From positions 1 to 49,199 of the forward strand of contig JANDJZ010000354.1 of the NCBI GenBank assembly GCA_027943245.1: 49,199 nt of DNA, written 5' to 3'. Position numbers and translations under genes: made by a program. The notes below the pieces were generated by a model, which had not been told where the DNA came from, did not search any database, and saw only the letters and a list, made by a program, of their open reading frames with translations. This DNA is from Acanthamoeba sp. SK_2022b (Eukaryota > Discosea > Longamoebia > Acanthamoebidae). Position 1 is the first letter of the stretch, and every line of letters starts with the position of its first letter. Positions 20,598-30,243 of the stretch are shown here, piece by piece.

Positions 20598-21886
20598 TCA
20601 GAGGGCAGCCATGCGGAGGGCGCCGTCGAGGCGGATCGTTTCTCCGTTGAGCATCTGGTTCTGCGCGATGTGCACGGCCAGCCGCCCAAACTCCTCCGGT
20701 CTGACGGCCAAAAAAAACACAATCAATGCGACGAGAGCGGTCGGCGCCGCATGCTGTTGCTGTTGCTGTGCTGTGGAGAGAGAGAGAGAGAGTGTGTGTG
20801 TGTGTATGTTCGTGTACCGGCCAAGTCGCGCTGGGAAGGGGGTGGCCGGCCAGCTTCTTGCGCTGCTCGTCGGGCAGGTAGCCCATGAGCGGCGTGTCGA
20901 ACGTGCCGGGCGCGATGGTCACCGCTCGGATGCCATACCTGCCCAGCCCCCCCCCCCCGCGCCACGCGTTAGGCCAAAGAGCCCAGCTGGCAGCGCTCAC
21001 CTATCGGTTGCATGGCAACAGCCAATGAGCGCGCCCAAACGCTTACCGGGCGAGGTCGCGGGCGAGCACGATCGTCATTCCCACCACGCCGCCTTTGCTG
21101 GCCGAGTAGGCCACCTGCCCGATCTGGCCCTCGAACGCCGCCACCGATGCCGTGTTGATCAGCACCCCGCGCTCTCCGCTCGCGCCCGCCGGTTCCTGCT
21201 CGAGCATGGCCTGCGCCACCAGGCGGCAGACGTTGAACGTTCCGACGAGGTTGATCTCGACCACCTTCTTGAAGAGGTCCAGGCTGTGCGGGCCTTGCGA
21301 GGAGACCGTGCGCTGGCCGGACCCCACTCCGGCGCAGTTGATGGCGCCGTGCAGCTCTGCCCACACGCCACCCGCCGTTTGTCATAGTTGTGGTGTTGTT
21401 GGTGCGGTGTGAGTGGGAGTGATACGTTTGAAGGCCTTCTTGGCGTCGGCGATGACCTGGAGGACGGCTTCCTCGCCGGTAATGTCAGCCTGACAGAAGA
21501 TGGTCGAACGCGGCCTCTTCGCGTTCAGCTCCGTGCACAGCTTCTGCCCCTCCTGCACTCTCCCATTTGTCAATGAATAAAAATGAGATGATAAAATAAA
21601 ATAAAATCATTCATATTATTGAATTAAAATCAAAATCAACGATTTTTTGTTCATTTTTTTATTTTTGATTCAAAAATAAAAATATTATTCTGCACTATTT
21701 TGATTTGTTAATCAAGAGGAGGGAGGTTACCTCGGCGTTGCGGTCCACCAGGACGACGTTGGCGCCCGCGTTGTGAAAAGCGCGTGCAGTCGCTTCGCCG
21801 AGACCAGAGGCACCTCCCGTCACCATAAAAGTGCGCCCCGCCACCAGCTCCTCACGTGCCTCCATCTCTTCCTTCTTAGCGTGCAT
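20598..21886 (-). pseudogene. HSD17B10-type SDR, copy 2, frameshifted in exon 4
   Basis: Almost identical to copy 1 through exons 1-3, including the Rossmann [24 protein letters not shown] and YSASK motifs. Exon 4 has GGTGGCCGGCC (20842-20852) where copy 1 has GGTGGCGTCGGCC, a 2-nt deletion. The product would shift from [12 protein letters not shown] to [11 protein letters not shown] and lose the conserved C-terminal helices and [11 protein letters not shown] motif, which closes the active site. The start is ATG 21886 or 21865. TGA at 20598-20600 is reachable only in the original frame. Promoter sequence upstream differs by a small inversion. Confidence 0.85.
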
Positions 21887-21895
21887 AAACCAAAC

Positions 21896-21960
21896 CAGTG
21901 ATAAATCAAAATATTCAAAAAGATTTAAACTATTATAATTTATTACATGTTTTATCACTG
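21896..21960. repeat. Palindromic cruciform-like segment upstream of SDR copy 2
   Basis: CAGTGATAAA (21896-21905) and TTTATCACTG (21951-21960) are perfect inverted repeats around an AT-rich 45-bp loop. Inside lies GTTTAAACTATTATAATTTA, the exact reverse complement of part of the SDR copy 1 upstream region (17836-17865), meaning a local inversion. The loop also serves as the SDR copy 2 upstream region. Confidence 0.85.
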
Positions 21961-22330
21961 CCACTGTTTGCCCACCCAAGTCATCATCGTTGCTGCCATT
22001 CACCTGCCTGCCCAAGTTGTCTTTGTTGCTGCTGTTCACCTGCCTGCCCAAGTTGTTGTTGCCCCCATTCAGCTGCCCACCTGAGTTGTCATTGCTGTTG
22101 TTCAGCCACCTGCCTGAGTTGTCATCACCACCATTTGCCCACCTGCCAGAGCCATCATCATCACCATCATTTGCCTGCCTGCCCAAGTTGTCATCACCAC
22201 TGTTTGCCCACCTGCTGGAGCCATCATCATCACCATCATTCAACTGCCCACCTGAGTTGTCATCACCACCATTTGCCCACCTGCTGGAGCCATCATCATT
22301 GCCACCATTTGCCAGCCTGCCCAAGCCCCA
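21960..22330. repeat. Minisatellite, left arm, about 10 units
   Basis: The longest copy of the 33-36 bp array. On the minus strand it reads as units like GSSRWANSGDDN, LGRQANDGDDD, SGGQLNGGNNN. Since frame is kept across units, the tract may once have been coding, or the 3n unit length may be chance. Confidence 0.8.
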
Positions 22331-22559
22331 CACCATCAAGCTTCATTGCTACCCAGCTTGGAGCTGACCATGTGCGAATGGAGGTGGAGGTGTGGGTGCA
22401 GCTGTTTAAAGGCAGTAAATGCTCTCTTGCAAGCAGTAGAGGAAACATTACCTGTGTTGATGTTCACCAATAAGGCCTTGTCTGCACTCTGGTGGGCAAG
22501 TGCTCCCAATGCATGCAGGAGAAGACATCCAGCAACATTGCCATTCTCTATGCACACCA

Positions 22560-23330
22560 ACCTGGAGTGACATGTGGGTGAGCACCACTGTGCCTCAGGG
22601 AGGTTGCTGCAGCAGTGGTTGGTGAGGCACACACATGCCCTACTGTAATCAGCATTGGGCCAATGGTGAGCTTGGCCTAAACCATGGCATGTGGCAAATT
22701 GGAGAATGACAAGTGTTAGAGGCAATCAAAACAGCAGCCACACAATCATGCAAAGGCCTCATCAAGTGGCTCCAGCAGTGACCAGAGGATGTGTTCCTTG
22801 TGCTGTGTGGGGACTTTGGTTGGTCACAGCGCCAAAGTGCAGGTGCCAGCATGTATGTGATCATCAACACCAGCACCAGGAAGGTCCTCCACCAGATTGT
22901 CCTCAAGAAGGCCTGTCATTGACAAAGGAATGGCAAGGTCAGCACAATCAGCAAGGGCAACTACTTTGGGACATCAAAGGGTATGGAGGGCAAGGCCTTT
23001 TGACAAAAGCTCAACTGGATGGAGGAGAAGGGCTTATTGCCAACTTCAAAGTCTTTGTCTGCAATCAGGATAGCTCAGTCCTCCACCAGCTACACACCAA
23101 CCCATGGACAAAAGGGCACATCAAAGTCATCCACGATCCTGGCCACACCAAGAAGAACTTTGTCAAGGATCTGAAGAAGGCCTTTGGCTCAAGTCAGCAG
23201 CATCACCAATTTGCTGAGTGTATCATGTGCTGGTTCTTGTGATGTGTAAAGGAGAGCCATATCACCATCAAGGGTAAAACATTTACCAGCCAGGAGGAAC
23301 AGCAGGCTGTCTGCTCGCTGACTTCAAATG
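22560..23330 (+). pseudogene. Degenerate Mutator/Kolobok-like transposase
   Basis: Reading across frames gives EDVFLVLCGDFGWSQRQSAG, MYVIINTSTRKVLHQIVLKKA, then NYFGTSKGMEGKA and, in another frame, KVFVCNQDSSVLHQLHTNPW and KVIHDPGHTKKNFVKDLKKAF. The order (D-x-x-W...G..., T-x-K-V-L, SxxMEGxA, Asp-Ser, D-x-x-HxxKN) resembles the DDE core of Mutator-like and Kolobok-like transposases. Frameshifts and stops (for example at 23240) prevent any intact product. The element can no longer move on its own. Confidence 0.55.
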
Positions 23331-23334
23331 TCAA

Positions 23335-23985
23335 ATGGAACATGCACATGCACACTACTTTGCACCATTCTGTGGCCAAGGCTGTCCCTGCTACATGCCA
23401 AGCAACACCACTCTTGAGTTCCAGGAGCACACAGAAGAGAGCAACAAAGAGAGCAATGAAGAGAGCAACAAAGAGAGCGACAGAGAAAACATCAGTCATA
23501 CCTCTTCCACCACTGCCATGACTTCCCACACCACTCCCAAGACACCAACATCAATACTCCTCCACCTACCTGATGAAGTACTGCTGCCCATCATGCAGTA
23601 TCTTGCTGAGGCACTCAACCTCTTCCACTTCACCTCTACACATCAAGTGTTCTGGCACATATTCTGCAATCATCAGTTCTCCAAGGAACACATCTTCATA
23701 CAAGCAAAGAAGAAGTACCTTTGTCAGACATGCCCAGAGGATGAGCATGTGGTCACCACTGTCCTCCAGTGCATCGACCTCCTGCTCAGCTGTGCCCATG
23801 AATTTGTGCATGAATACCACACGTGCATCAATGAGGTGATAACAGCTGGTGCACAAAAGACATCCCTAAGTCAATCTTCTTTGGTGCAACCTATGCTGCC
23901 TGCACATGGCTCTCAGTGCTCTGATGGAATCTCAGTGGGCGTGGTGCTGCATATGGTGCTGTATGATGTGTGTTCAGTACTGTGA
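23335..23985 (+). pseudogene. F-box-like open frame inside the foldback-like element
   Basis: A 216-residue frame with no stop. It begins after a Cys-bearing segment (FCGQGCPCYMPSN) and a repetitive acidic linker with ESNKESNEESN, then LHLPDEVLLPIMQYLAEALN...FHFTSTHQVFWHIF, matching an F-box (LP.E+L..I..YL), then a helical stretch with charged residues. I do not know if it is expressed. F-box capture by Mutator elements (Pack-MULE style) or a transposon accessory protein are both possible. Confidence 0.45.
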
Positions 23986-24440
23986 AGGGTAAGGAGCTAC
24001 AAGCAGCCATGCAGCACTTCCGCCTGACAATCAAATTCACAGGCAAGACAAACAACTCAAGTTGTACCTTGAGACACAGGATTCCAGCAACAGTCCAGCT
24101 GCAGATGCTACTGGCCTGCCTGCATCATCATCTGCATCACCCCCACAACACAGTGTGGGTGTCAGCAGGTGTGAGGGTAGCTGGGTCTCATGGCACTTGT
24201 TGGTGGGTCCATGCTGGTGGGAGTGGGACTTGTTGGCAAAGAGTGCTGTCTTGTTCTTGGCAGTATGGTACTCATCACGCCTCTGCTTCAACACATGGAG
24301 CTCCTCTGTGATGTGGTTGCTTGTGGGTTGAGGAAGATGATGCTGACATGGTAGAAGATGGAGATGGATGATGATGAAGATGGCTTGGGTGGGTGGGCGA
24401 ATGGTGGTGATGGCAACAGCTCACGTGGGCAGGTGAACAG

Positions 24441-24830
24441 TGGTGATGTGGTTGACTGTTTGGAGTCAGTGTGGTTGTTGTAGCAGTGTTGTGGGATGGT
24501 GATGATATTATGGTGTTGTGATGGTCTGGTGGTGTACCAAGAAGCAGGCCTGACCTTGTGTCCATACTCTGCATTCACATGTGTCCAGAGCCATATCACA
24601 TCCCTCTCAACTTCATCACTATCTATCCCTTATGTAACTGAGTGTTCAGGAAAATGAGACAGTGACTCGTTTTCTGTAGACAGCACCTGTCTGGGATCCT
24701 CCCTCCTCCACAAGTCTCTCCTTAACATGGGGATGCCAGGACTCAAATACCAGGAATTCTTGGGTTGAGGGAAGGCAGACCACCAGCCCAGGCACCAAGC
24801 AAGGCATGAAGAAGGCTGTGCAAACTGTTG
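24441..24830 (+). repeat. Repeat module R1, copy 3, deleted derivative
   Basis: Begins at TGGTTGACTGTTTGG, fused directly to the end of the minisatellite arm. Contains the left part of the MITE (24635-24696) and continues to the Leu-rich stretch matching 15880-15930. Confidence 0.75.
24635..24696. mobile_element. MITE fragment, left end only
   Basis: TAACTGAGTGTTCAGGAAAA followed by CTGTAGACAGCACCTGTCTGGGA, then directly TCCTCCCTCCTCCACAAG, that is, the sequence beyond the insertion site. The rest of the MITE is deleted. Confidence 0.8.
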
Positions 24831-24985
24831 CGCCCCCCACAAGCAGCACAACTGCTGCCAATCACATCCTATCTGGATGGTAAGTGGTTGTTCAGTAGCA
24901 GCACCTAGGACAGGGCCACAAGCAGCACTACTGGATAGAGCAGCAGCACCCAGAAAAGGAAGAGGCACAATGTGATGAGTGACAT
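24800..24985 (+). pseudogene. Repeat-borne ORF, copy 3, internally deleted
   Basis: Starts like copies 1 and 2 (AAGCAAGGCATGAAGAAGGC), but after GTAGCAGCACC jumps to TAGGACAGGGCCACAAGC, so the HTYHIKDF region is missing. The remaining end (EKEEAQCDE) is present. Confidence 0.7.
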
Positions 24986-25128
24986 GTAGACGGCAGGTGG
25001 CCTGCTATCGAGAGGCGCGTACGAGGCTTTGCTATGTGTTTATTGATTCACTTTTTAACGAACAAGGGAGGCGGCGAAGGCTAGATGAGATCAGAAGGGG
25101 GGGGGGGGAAGGGGAGCGGCTTGTCCAA

Positions 25129-26362
25129 TCAGAGGGCAGCCATGCGGAGGGCGCCGTCGAGGCGGATCGTTTCTCCGTTGAGCATCTGGTTCTGCGCGAT
25201 GTGCACGGCCAGCCGCCCAAACTCCTCCGGTCTGACGGCCAAAAAAAAAAAACACAATCAATACGACGAGAGCGGTCGGCGCCGCATGCTGTTGCTGTTG
25301 CTGTGCCGTGGAGAGAGAGAGAGAGAGAGTGTGTGTGTGTGTGTGTGTGTGTATGTTCGTGTACCGGCCAAGTCGCGCTGGGAAGGGGGTGGCGTCGGCC
25401 AGCTTCTTGCACTGCTCGTCGGGCAGGTAGCCCATGAGCGGCGTGTCGAACGGGCCGGGCGCGATGGTCATCGCTCGGATGCCATACCTGCCCCCCCCGT
25501 GTTAGGCCAAAGAGCCCAGCAGGCAGCGCTCACCGATTGGTTGCATGGCAACAGCCAATGAGCGCGCCCGAACGCTTACCGGGCGAGGTCGCGGGCGAGC
25601 ACGATCGTCATTCCCACCACGCCGCCTTTGCTGGCCGAGTAGGCCACCTGCCCGCTCAGGCCCTCGAACGCCGCCCCCGACGCCGTGTTGATCAGCACCC
25701 CGCGCTCTCCGCTCGCGCCCGCCGGTTCCTGCTCGAGCATGGCCTGCGCCACCAGGCGGCAGACGTTGAACGTTCCGACGAGGTTGATCTCGACCACCTT
25801 CTTGAAGAGGTCCAGGCTGTGCGGGCCTTGCGAGGAGACCGTGCGCTGGCCGGACCCCACTCCGGCGCAGTTGATGGCGCCGTGCAGCTCTGCCCACACG
25901 CCACCCGCCGTTTGTCATGGTTGTGGTGTTGTTGGTGCGGTGTGAGTGGGAGTGATACGTTTGAAGGCCTTCTTGGCATCGGCGATGACCTGGAGGACGG
26001 CCTCCTCACTGGTAATGTCAGCCTTACAGAAGATGGTCGAAGCTGGCCTCTTCGCGTTCAGCTCCGTGCACAGCTTCTGCCCCTCCTGCACTCCAACTTG
26101 GCAATGAATAAAAAAAGCGAGATGATAAAATAAAATAAAATAAATAAAATAACTCTTCGTTATTTTTTTGGTAAAAAACTCTTTTACTGCACTATTTTGA
26201 TTTGTTAATCAAGAGGAGGGAGGTTACCTCGGTGTTGCGGTCCACCAGGACGACGTTGGCGCCCGCGTTGTGAAAAGCGCGTGCAGTCGCTTCGCCGAGA
26301 CCAGAGGCACCTCCCGTCACCACAAAAGTGCGGCCCGCCACCAGCTCCTCACGTGACTCCAT
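25129..26362 (-). CDS. HSD17B10: HSD17B10-type SDR, copy 3
   Basis: The frame is intact in all five exons. Exon 1 from ATG 26362 ([10 protein letters not shown]) has [15 protein letters not shown] and DRNTE. Exon 2 has ADI and EEAVLQ. Exon 3 has NCAGVG, LINTAS, YSASKGG. Exon 4 has [32 protein letters not shown]. Exon 5 ends [20 protein letters not shown] 25129-25131. It is the most diverged copy: [11 protein letters not shown] became [11 protein letters not shown] beside the catalytic Ser, T to P in APGPFD, R to C in EQCKKL. Catalytic Ser, Tyr and Lys are kept. The start differs from copies 1 and 2: the extra N-terminal MHAKKEE does not have an ATG here, which supports MEAREEL/MESREEL as the real start of all three. 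Confidence 0.85.
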
Positions 26363-26404
26363 CTCTTCCTTCTCGGCGTGCCGTGGTTGGGATTTGTCGC
26401 CCAA

Positions 26405-27441
26405 AGTCTGTCAACCGACATAAATCAGCACATTCTTTAAGGGGCACCGCAGTTTTTTCATTGATGGTGGCGACGGAACGCGCAATTAATCTTTTTAAAG
26501 TAAGGGAACTAGCCTACCTAAATAAGCGACTTCACCCCGGTTGGTCGGTATTTCACTTTAGAGCTCACAAAGATGGCTTGCTCTCTCTTTGTCCTTGTCA
26601 TCATCATTCTCATTGGCACTGCAAGCGCCAGCTGTGGTCTCCCACCCTGAACCTTCTCTATTATCAAATGAGAGGTCAAAAATGACTGGTGTTTTTGTGT
26701 GTGATCATTCCTTGTAGCAAAGGAAGTTAAATTTACTGATGGGCTAACAAAACCAGGTGGTGTGCTGGTTGTTGTTGTTGTTGTTTAGTTGAGATGAGAT
26801 GGTGGTTTGGTGTTCAAAGCTTCTTCCACTGGGGTTGCTGAAGCATCCATTTCACCAGCACTTTTGGGTCTCTGCACTCTGATTTAATTTTCATTATGTA
26901 ATTTCTGTGCTTAAACAAACATTTGTTCTCTTGCACCGATTTTGCTCACATTTTGATGTTGCCAATCCATTGCGTATGTGTATGTGGTCCACATTGGTTT
27001 TGTCATTGGGTGTTCTATGACTGGTTTGCTCAGTGACAATGATGATATAGATTGGAATTGATTTACCCCTGCTATAACTGACTCTCTTGCAAAATTGACT
27101 TCAGAAGACACCACTGACATGACCCCAGCACAAACAGTGCTAGATGCAGTAGAGCAACTTAACATGCCACTGATCTTGAACAAGTGATGATGCAGCAGAC
27201 ACTGCCTGGGCATGTTTGATGCTGCTGTTAAACAAGCTTGCAGGAAATGATATCTCAGGCTGCATCATGCCGATGGCTGAGGACAATTATGGATCACCAG
27301 CCACTTGTAAGCCAGATGTACTATGTCAACCACAAGTGTGTGTTGCATTCATGATGGCCTATGGTATATAAGAAAACAAGATGGTGAATTTCCAAAATGA
27401 GGAGCTGAGATCTTCTTGCTCAGGATCATTGTGATCCACCC
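26405..27441. other. Spacer after SDR copy 3, no clear gene
   Basis: About 1 kb. The first 170 bp hold moderately GC-rich sequence, then T/G-rich degenerate DNA like the rest of the mobile block. Besides the signal-peptide-like ORF (26573-26650) I see no exon, and no terminal repeat until 27442. Confidence 0.5.
26573..26650 (+). other. Orphan signal-peptide-like ORF
   Basis: 25 codons: MACSLFVLVIIILIGTASASCGLPP and a stop. It has a hydrophobic core, small-residue cleavage pattern ASAS and no downstream coding. It may be a first exon left behind when a gene was lost. Whether it is transcribed is unknown. Confidence 0.3.
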
Positions 27442-28058
27442 AGTGTATATTCAGGAAAATGAGACAGTGAGTCTTTTTCTGTAGATGGCACCTGTCTCTT
27501 TTTCTGTAGATGGCACCTAGGAAGGTGTCCTAAACATGTTGCAGTGTTGTTGTGATGACTTTGGTGCTGGTGATGCAGTGATATCATTGTGAGGTTGTTG
27601 TGGTGGTGCTGTTGTGGTGCTGTTGGTGTGATGGTGGTGTGGTTGTGTGGAGTAGTGGTGTGAGGGCGAGGGAGACATATAGTGTGGAGGCGTGGTGATG
27701 TGTGGTGAAGAGTGGGCGTGAGGGGCTGAACGCCACAAACCCAGAAAGATTGGTGAGAAGTTGGAGGATGAGGACACAAAGGCAGCCCAACGAGATGGGG
27801 TCTTGTCTGGTACATCGCCTGGTGCCACTTCTTGAGCTGTGGTGCGTGAGAAGCGCCAGCTCCTTCAGCTCACCATCAGTCTTGTGCCTCATGCGTTTGG
27901 TGAGGAGACAGTGGGCCTCTCTGTCAACCACTAAGTAAGCACAACAGTCAAAGGAGACAAGAAAGCTGAAGGATGCAGATCTTGTTCTGGCAGATGTGTC
28001 ACTGCAGCTCATCAATAGAGCTATGCTCCAGTGTTCTGGTACGCCCACCTTCTTCTTG

Positions 28059-28868
28059 TCACTCTTGCATGAAGTGACAGTAAGCAGAAGGGGGCGTCAT
28101 GAAGCTCACCTCCTCCATCACCACCATAGACTTTCTTGCCAGCTGCTGCGTCAGCTGTTCAGCCCTTGCCTGGATGGCTTCATGATTCTGATGAACTGCC
28201 TGATGGAGGGCTGGGTTTGTATCTTCCCTCTTCCTTTTGAGCTTCTCCTCTATCAAAGGGAACTGAGGTCAGTCAGGCTGGTATTGATTGTCAAACGTGC
28301 TGCTGGTGTGCTGCAAAATACAAACAAATCAACCTGAAAAGGTCAGCTTGCTGTTCAATGATGCCCACAAATGAACATACCTGGCCCTCACTCACCAGGA
28401 CATGTTGTTTCTTGGCATTGTTCTTTCGCTCACGTTCTTCCTTTTCCACCCGTTTTTCTTTCTCCTGCCTCTCCTGCTGTTCCTCCCACAGCTGGCGTCG
28501 TTCATCAAGGTGCTCTATGTCAAAAAAATCAAGTTAGATTTGATTGAATGAAAATTGGCAAACATGAATCAAATTTTAGTACTCTTGGTGTGATTCCCAT
28601 AGCACATTGCCCATTCTGCCAGAAGGCAATGATGCTTATAGCCATCAGGGTGGGTTTTGGAGATGATTTTTGTCTCAAATTGAGGCATATGGCACTGTGG
28701 ACAGTGGTCAGGAGTTTGACCACAGTCTGGGTGAGACCAACCCACAAAAAATGATGGTCCTCCACCACATCCTGGCTGTTTGACCCACCAAGATGGATCA
28801 AACTCAGGGTACGCTCCTTGATAGAGGGCCAAGAGCCCCTCAAAGGTTACACCTACCCTTGCTGCCAT
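28059..28868 (-). CDS. Transposon-borne zinc-motif/coiled-coil protein
   Basis: The first exon from ATG 28868 reads MAARVGVTFEGLLALYQGAY and has DCGQTPDHCPQCHMPQF, a C-x6-C-x2-C-H cluster that could bind zinc, and a second set HHCLLAEWAMCY. The next exon (about 28515-28380) is a strongly charged coiled coil (EHLDERRQLWEEQQERQEKE). The last exon (28256-28059) is Gln/Glu-rich and ends SAYCHFMQE with a stop. The splice links are inferred. It lies within the transposon, antisense to and 55 bp from the transposase start. A DNA-binding or regulatory partner of the transposase is possible. Confidence 0.5.
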
Positions 28869-28923
28869 CAGAGGGATTAAAAAAAGCTAGAGGGAGAAAA
28901 ACTTAGTTTTTTCCCATTTTTGT

Positions 28924-29997
28924 AATGCCCCACAAGACCATCAAGACCTCATTGGAGGCAAATCAAGCCCATCTCCATGCTGAGAAGAGGTACCTCCACT
29001 CTTGACACAACTACGATTTTTTATACAGATGGGATGTTATGTTTTACTTTGTTCAATTTCATAAAGGGATTGCTCTTGTCACTCTTCTCCAAGGAGATTC
29101 CCTGGCCAAACACTTTTTCAATGTCAAGCACAGCTTGATTCACTATTGGAAACAAAAACTGCTCAACCCAATGTTTCATCCAGGACTGTGGGGTGGCTTC
29201 CAGTACATTTTAAGGTTTTAATCTTTCTTTAGATTTGAGATTGATTTATGAACTCATTTTCACATATTAAATGTACAGGGGGTTGAAGTATGGTGACAAT
29301 GCTGATGCCATTATAGGTTGTGTGCTTTGGGCAAATGTCCATTTGCACCTATAATTTGGCTCAGTACACCAATCTTCTAAACCAATTGATGCCAGGGGCC
29401 AACATGCAGTATTATCACAGGTGGATCTTCGCCCTGCCCTTGCATCCCCTTCACAAGCTGAAGTTTTGTGATGAAGCACATTTCACTACTCAGCATCTCC
29501 ATCATGGTCAGCAGGTTGGCCCAAGTGGTGCACAGCTCTACACCACCTCCACAGAAGGGCTCAACACCAACTACTCACTCACCCTACTCCTCAACCTTAC
29601 CAACAACACCAACCCTTTCTTCCTGCACCTTCACGCCAGTTCAAATTCAGAGTGGGACTTTTTCAAGTTTGTTGTCGCAGCAGTGGAGGAAGGCCAGCTT
29701 GTCAAGGGAGACTGGCTGATTGTGGACAATGCCAGTGTCCACTTCAGCCAGGAGACATGGGAACCTCTCACAACTCTTCTATCTGCTGCTGGCGTCCAGT
29801 ATCTCTTCCTTCCAACCTACTCACCAGAGCTCAACCCCTGCAAACTGATCTTTGCAAACATGAAGAACTACATCCACAACAACCAGTTCCCACACTTCCA
29901 CACCTATGAACTTATGCTCTTGGCGTTTGCCAACATCCCTTTCGCCCATGTGTGGCACACCTATGAGCACTGTGTGTTTATTAAAGATTGCATGTAA
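28924..29997 (+). pseudogene. IS630/Tc1-type DDE transposase, third acidic residue Lys
   Basis: Exon 1 (ATG 28924, MPHKTIKTSLEANQ, ending HAEKR) joins by a 43-bp intron (GTACCT...ATACAG) to WDVMFYFVQFHKG, then KHFFNVKHSLIHYWKQKL, consistent with the DNA-binding helices. The catalytic core reads KFCDEAHF (first Asp), WLIVDNASVHFS (second Asp) and FLPTYSPELNPCKLIFAN. In the usual SP-LNP-E motif the last residue is Glu; here codon AAA (Lys) follows PC. One G-to-A change from GAA would give this. Between the first and second exon sets the frame near 29290-29345 is not clean, so a frameshift or unresolved intron may exist. Probably inactive. Confidence 0.7.
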
Positions 29998-30243
29998 GCT
30001 GGTGGTGTAATATATTTTATGCAGAAAAAAATATTACCTTAATGGCTAAAGCAATGGTGCTACAGCACCACATAATGGTGACGCGTGGCGGCAGCCCAGT
30101 GGCGGCGGCAGCTCAGCAGGTGGCGCACTTGCATAAGCTGGGCAATATGGCCCAAGGGTCTACAGCTGCATGCCTGCTGATTTGACTGTTGATAACCGTT
30201 GGAAACTGTAGGCATCTCAAGAATTTTTCCAAACACTCAGTTA

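Larger units (their letters stand above)
21955..24440. mobile_element. Foldback-like element with inverted minisatellite ends and a degenerate transposase
   Basis: Left arm minisatellite 21960-22330, right arm truncated inverted minisatellite 24370-24440. Between them are the transposase-like and F-box-like remnants. The composition is CpG-poor. It lies directly upstream of SDR copy 2 and runs into R1 copy 3. The left edge abuts the TTTATCACTG palindrome; the exact termini and any target duplication are not resolved. Confidence 0.65.
27442..30243. mobile_element. Long Tc1/IS630-type DNA transposon related to the MITE
   Basis: Left end ATTCAGGAAAATGAGACAG; right end is the reverse complement of TAACTGAGTGTTTGGAAAAA. 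The subterminal blocks CTGTAGATGGCACCTGTC (left) and GGTCTACAGCTGCATGCC...TGACTGTTG (right) match the MITE at 19792-19957. It carries a DDE transposase (plus strand) and a second gene (minus strand). The left end is eroded, so target duplication cannot be scored. Within the left end the segment CTTTTTCTGTAGATGGCACC is tandemly duplicated (27472-27520). Confidence 0.75.
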
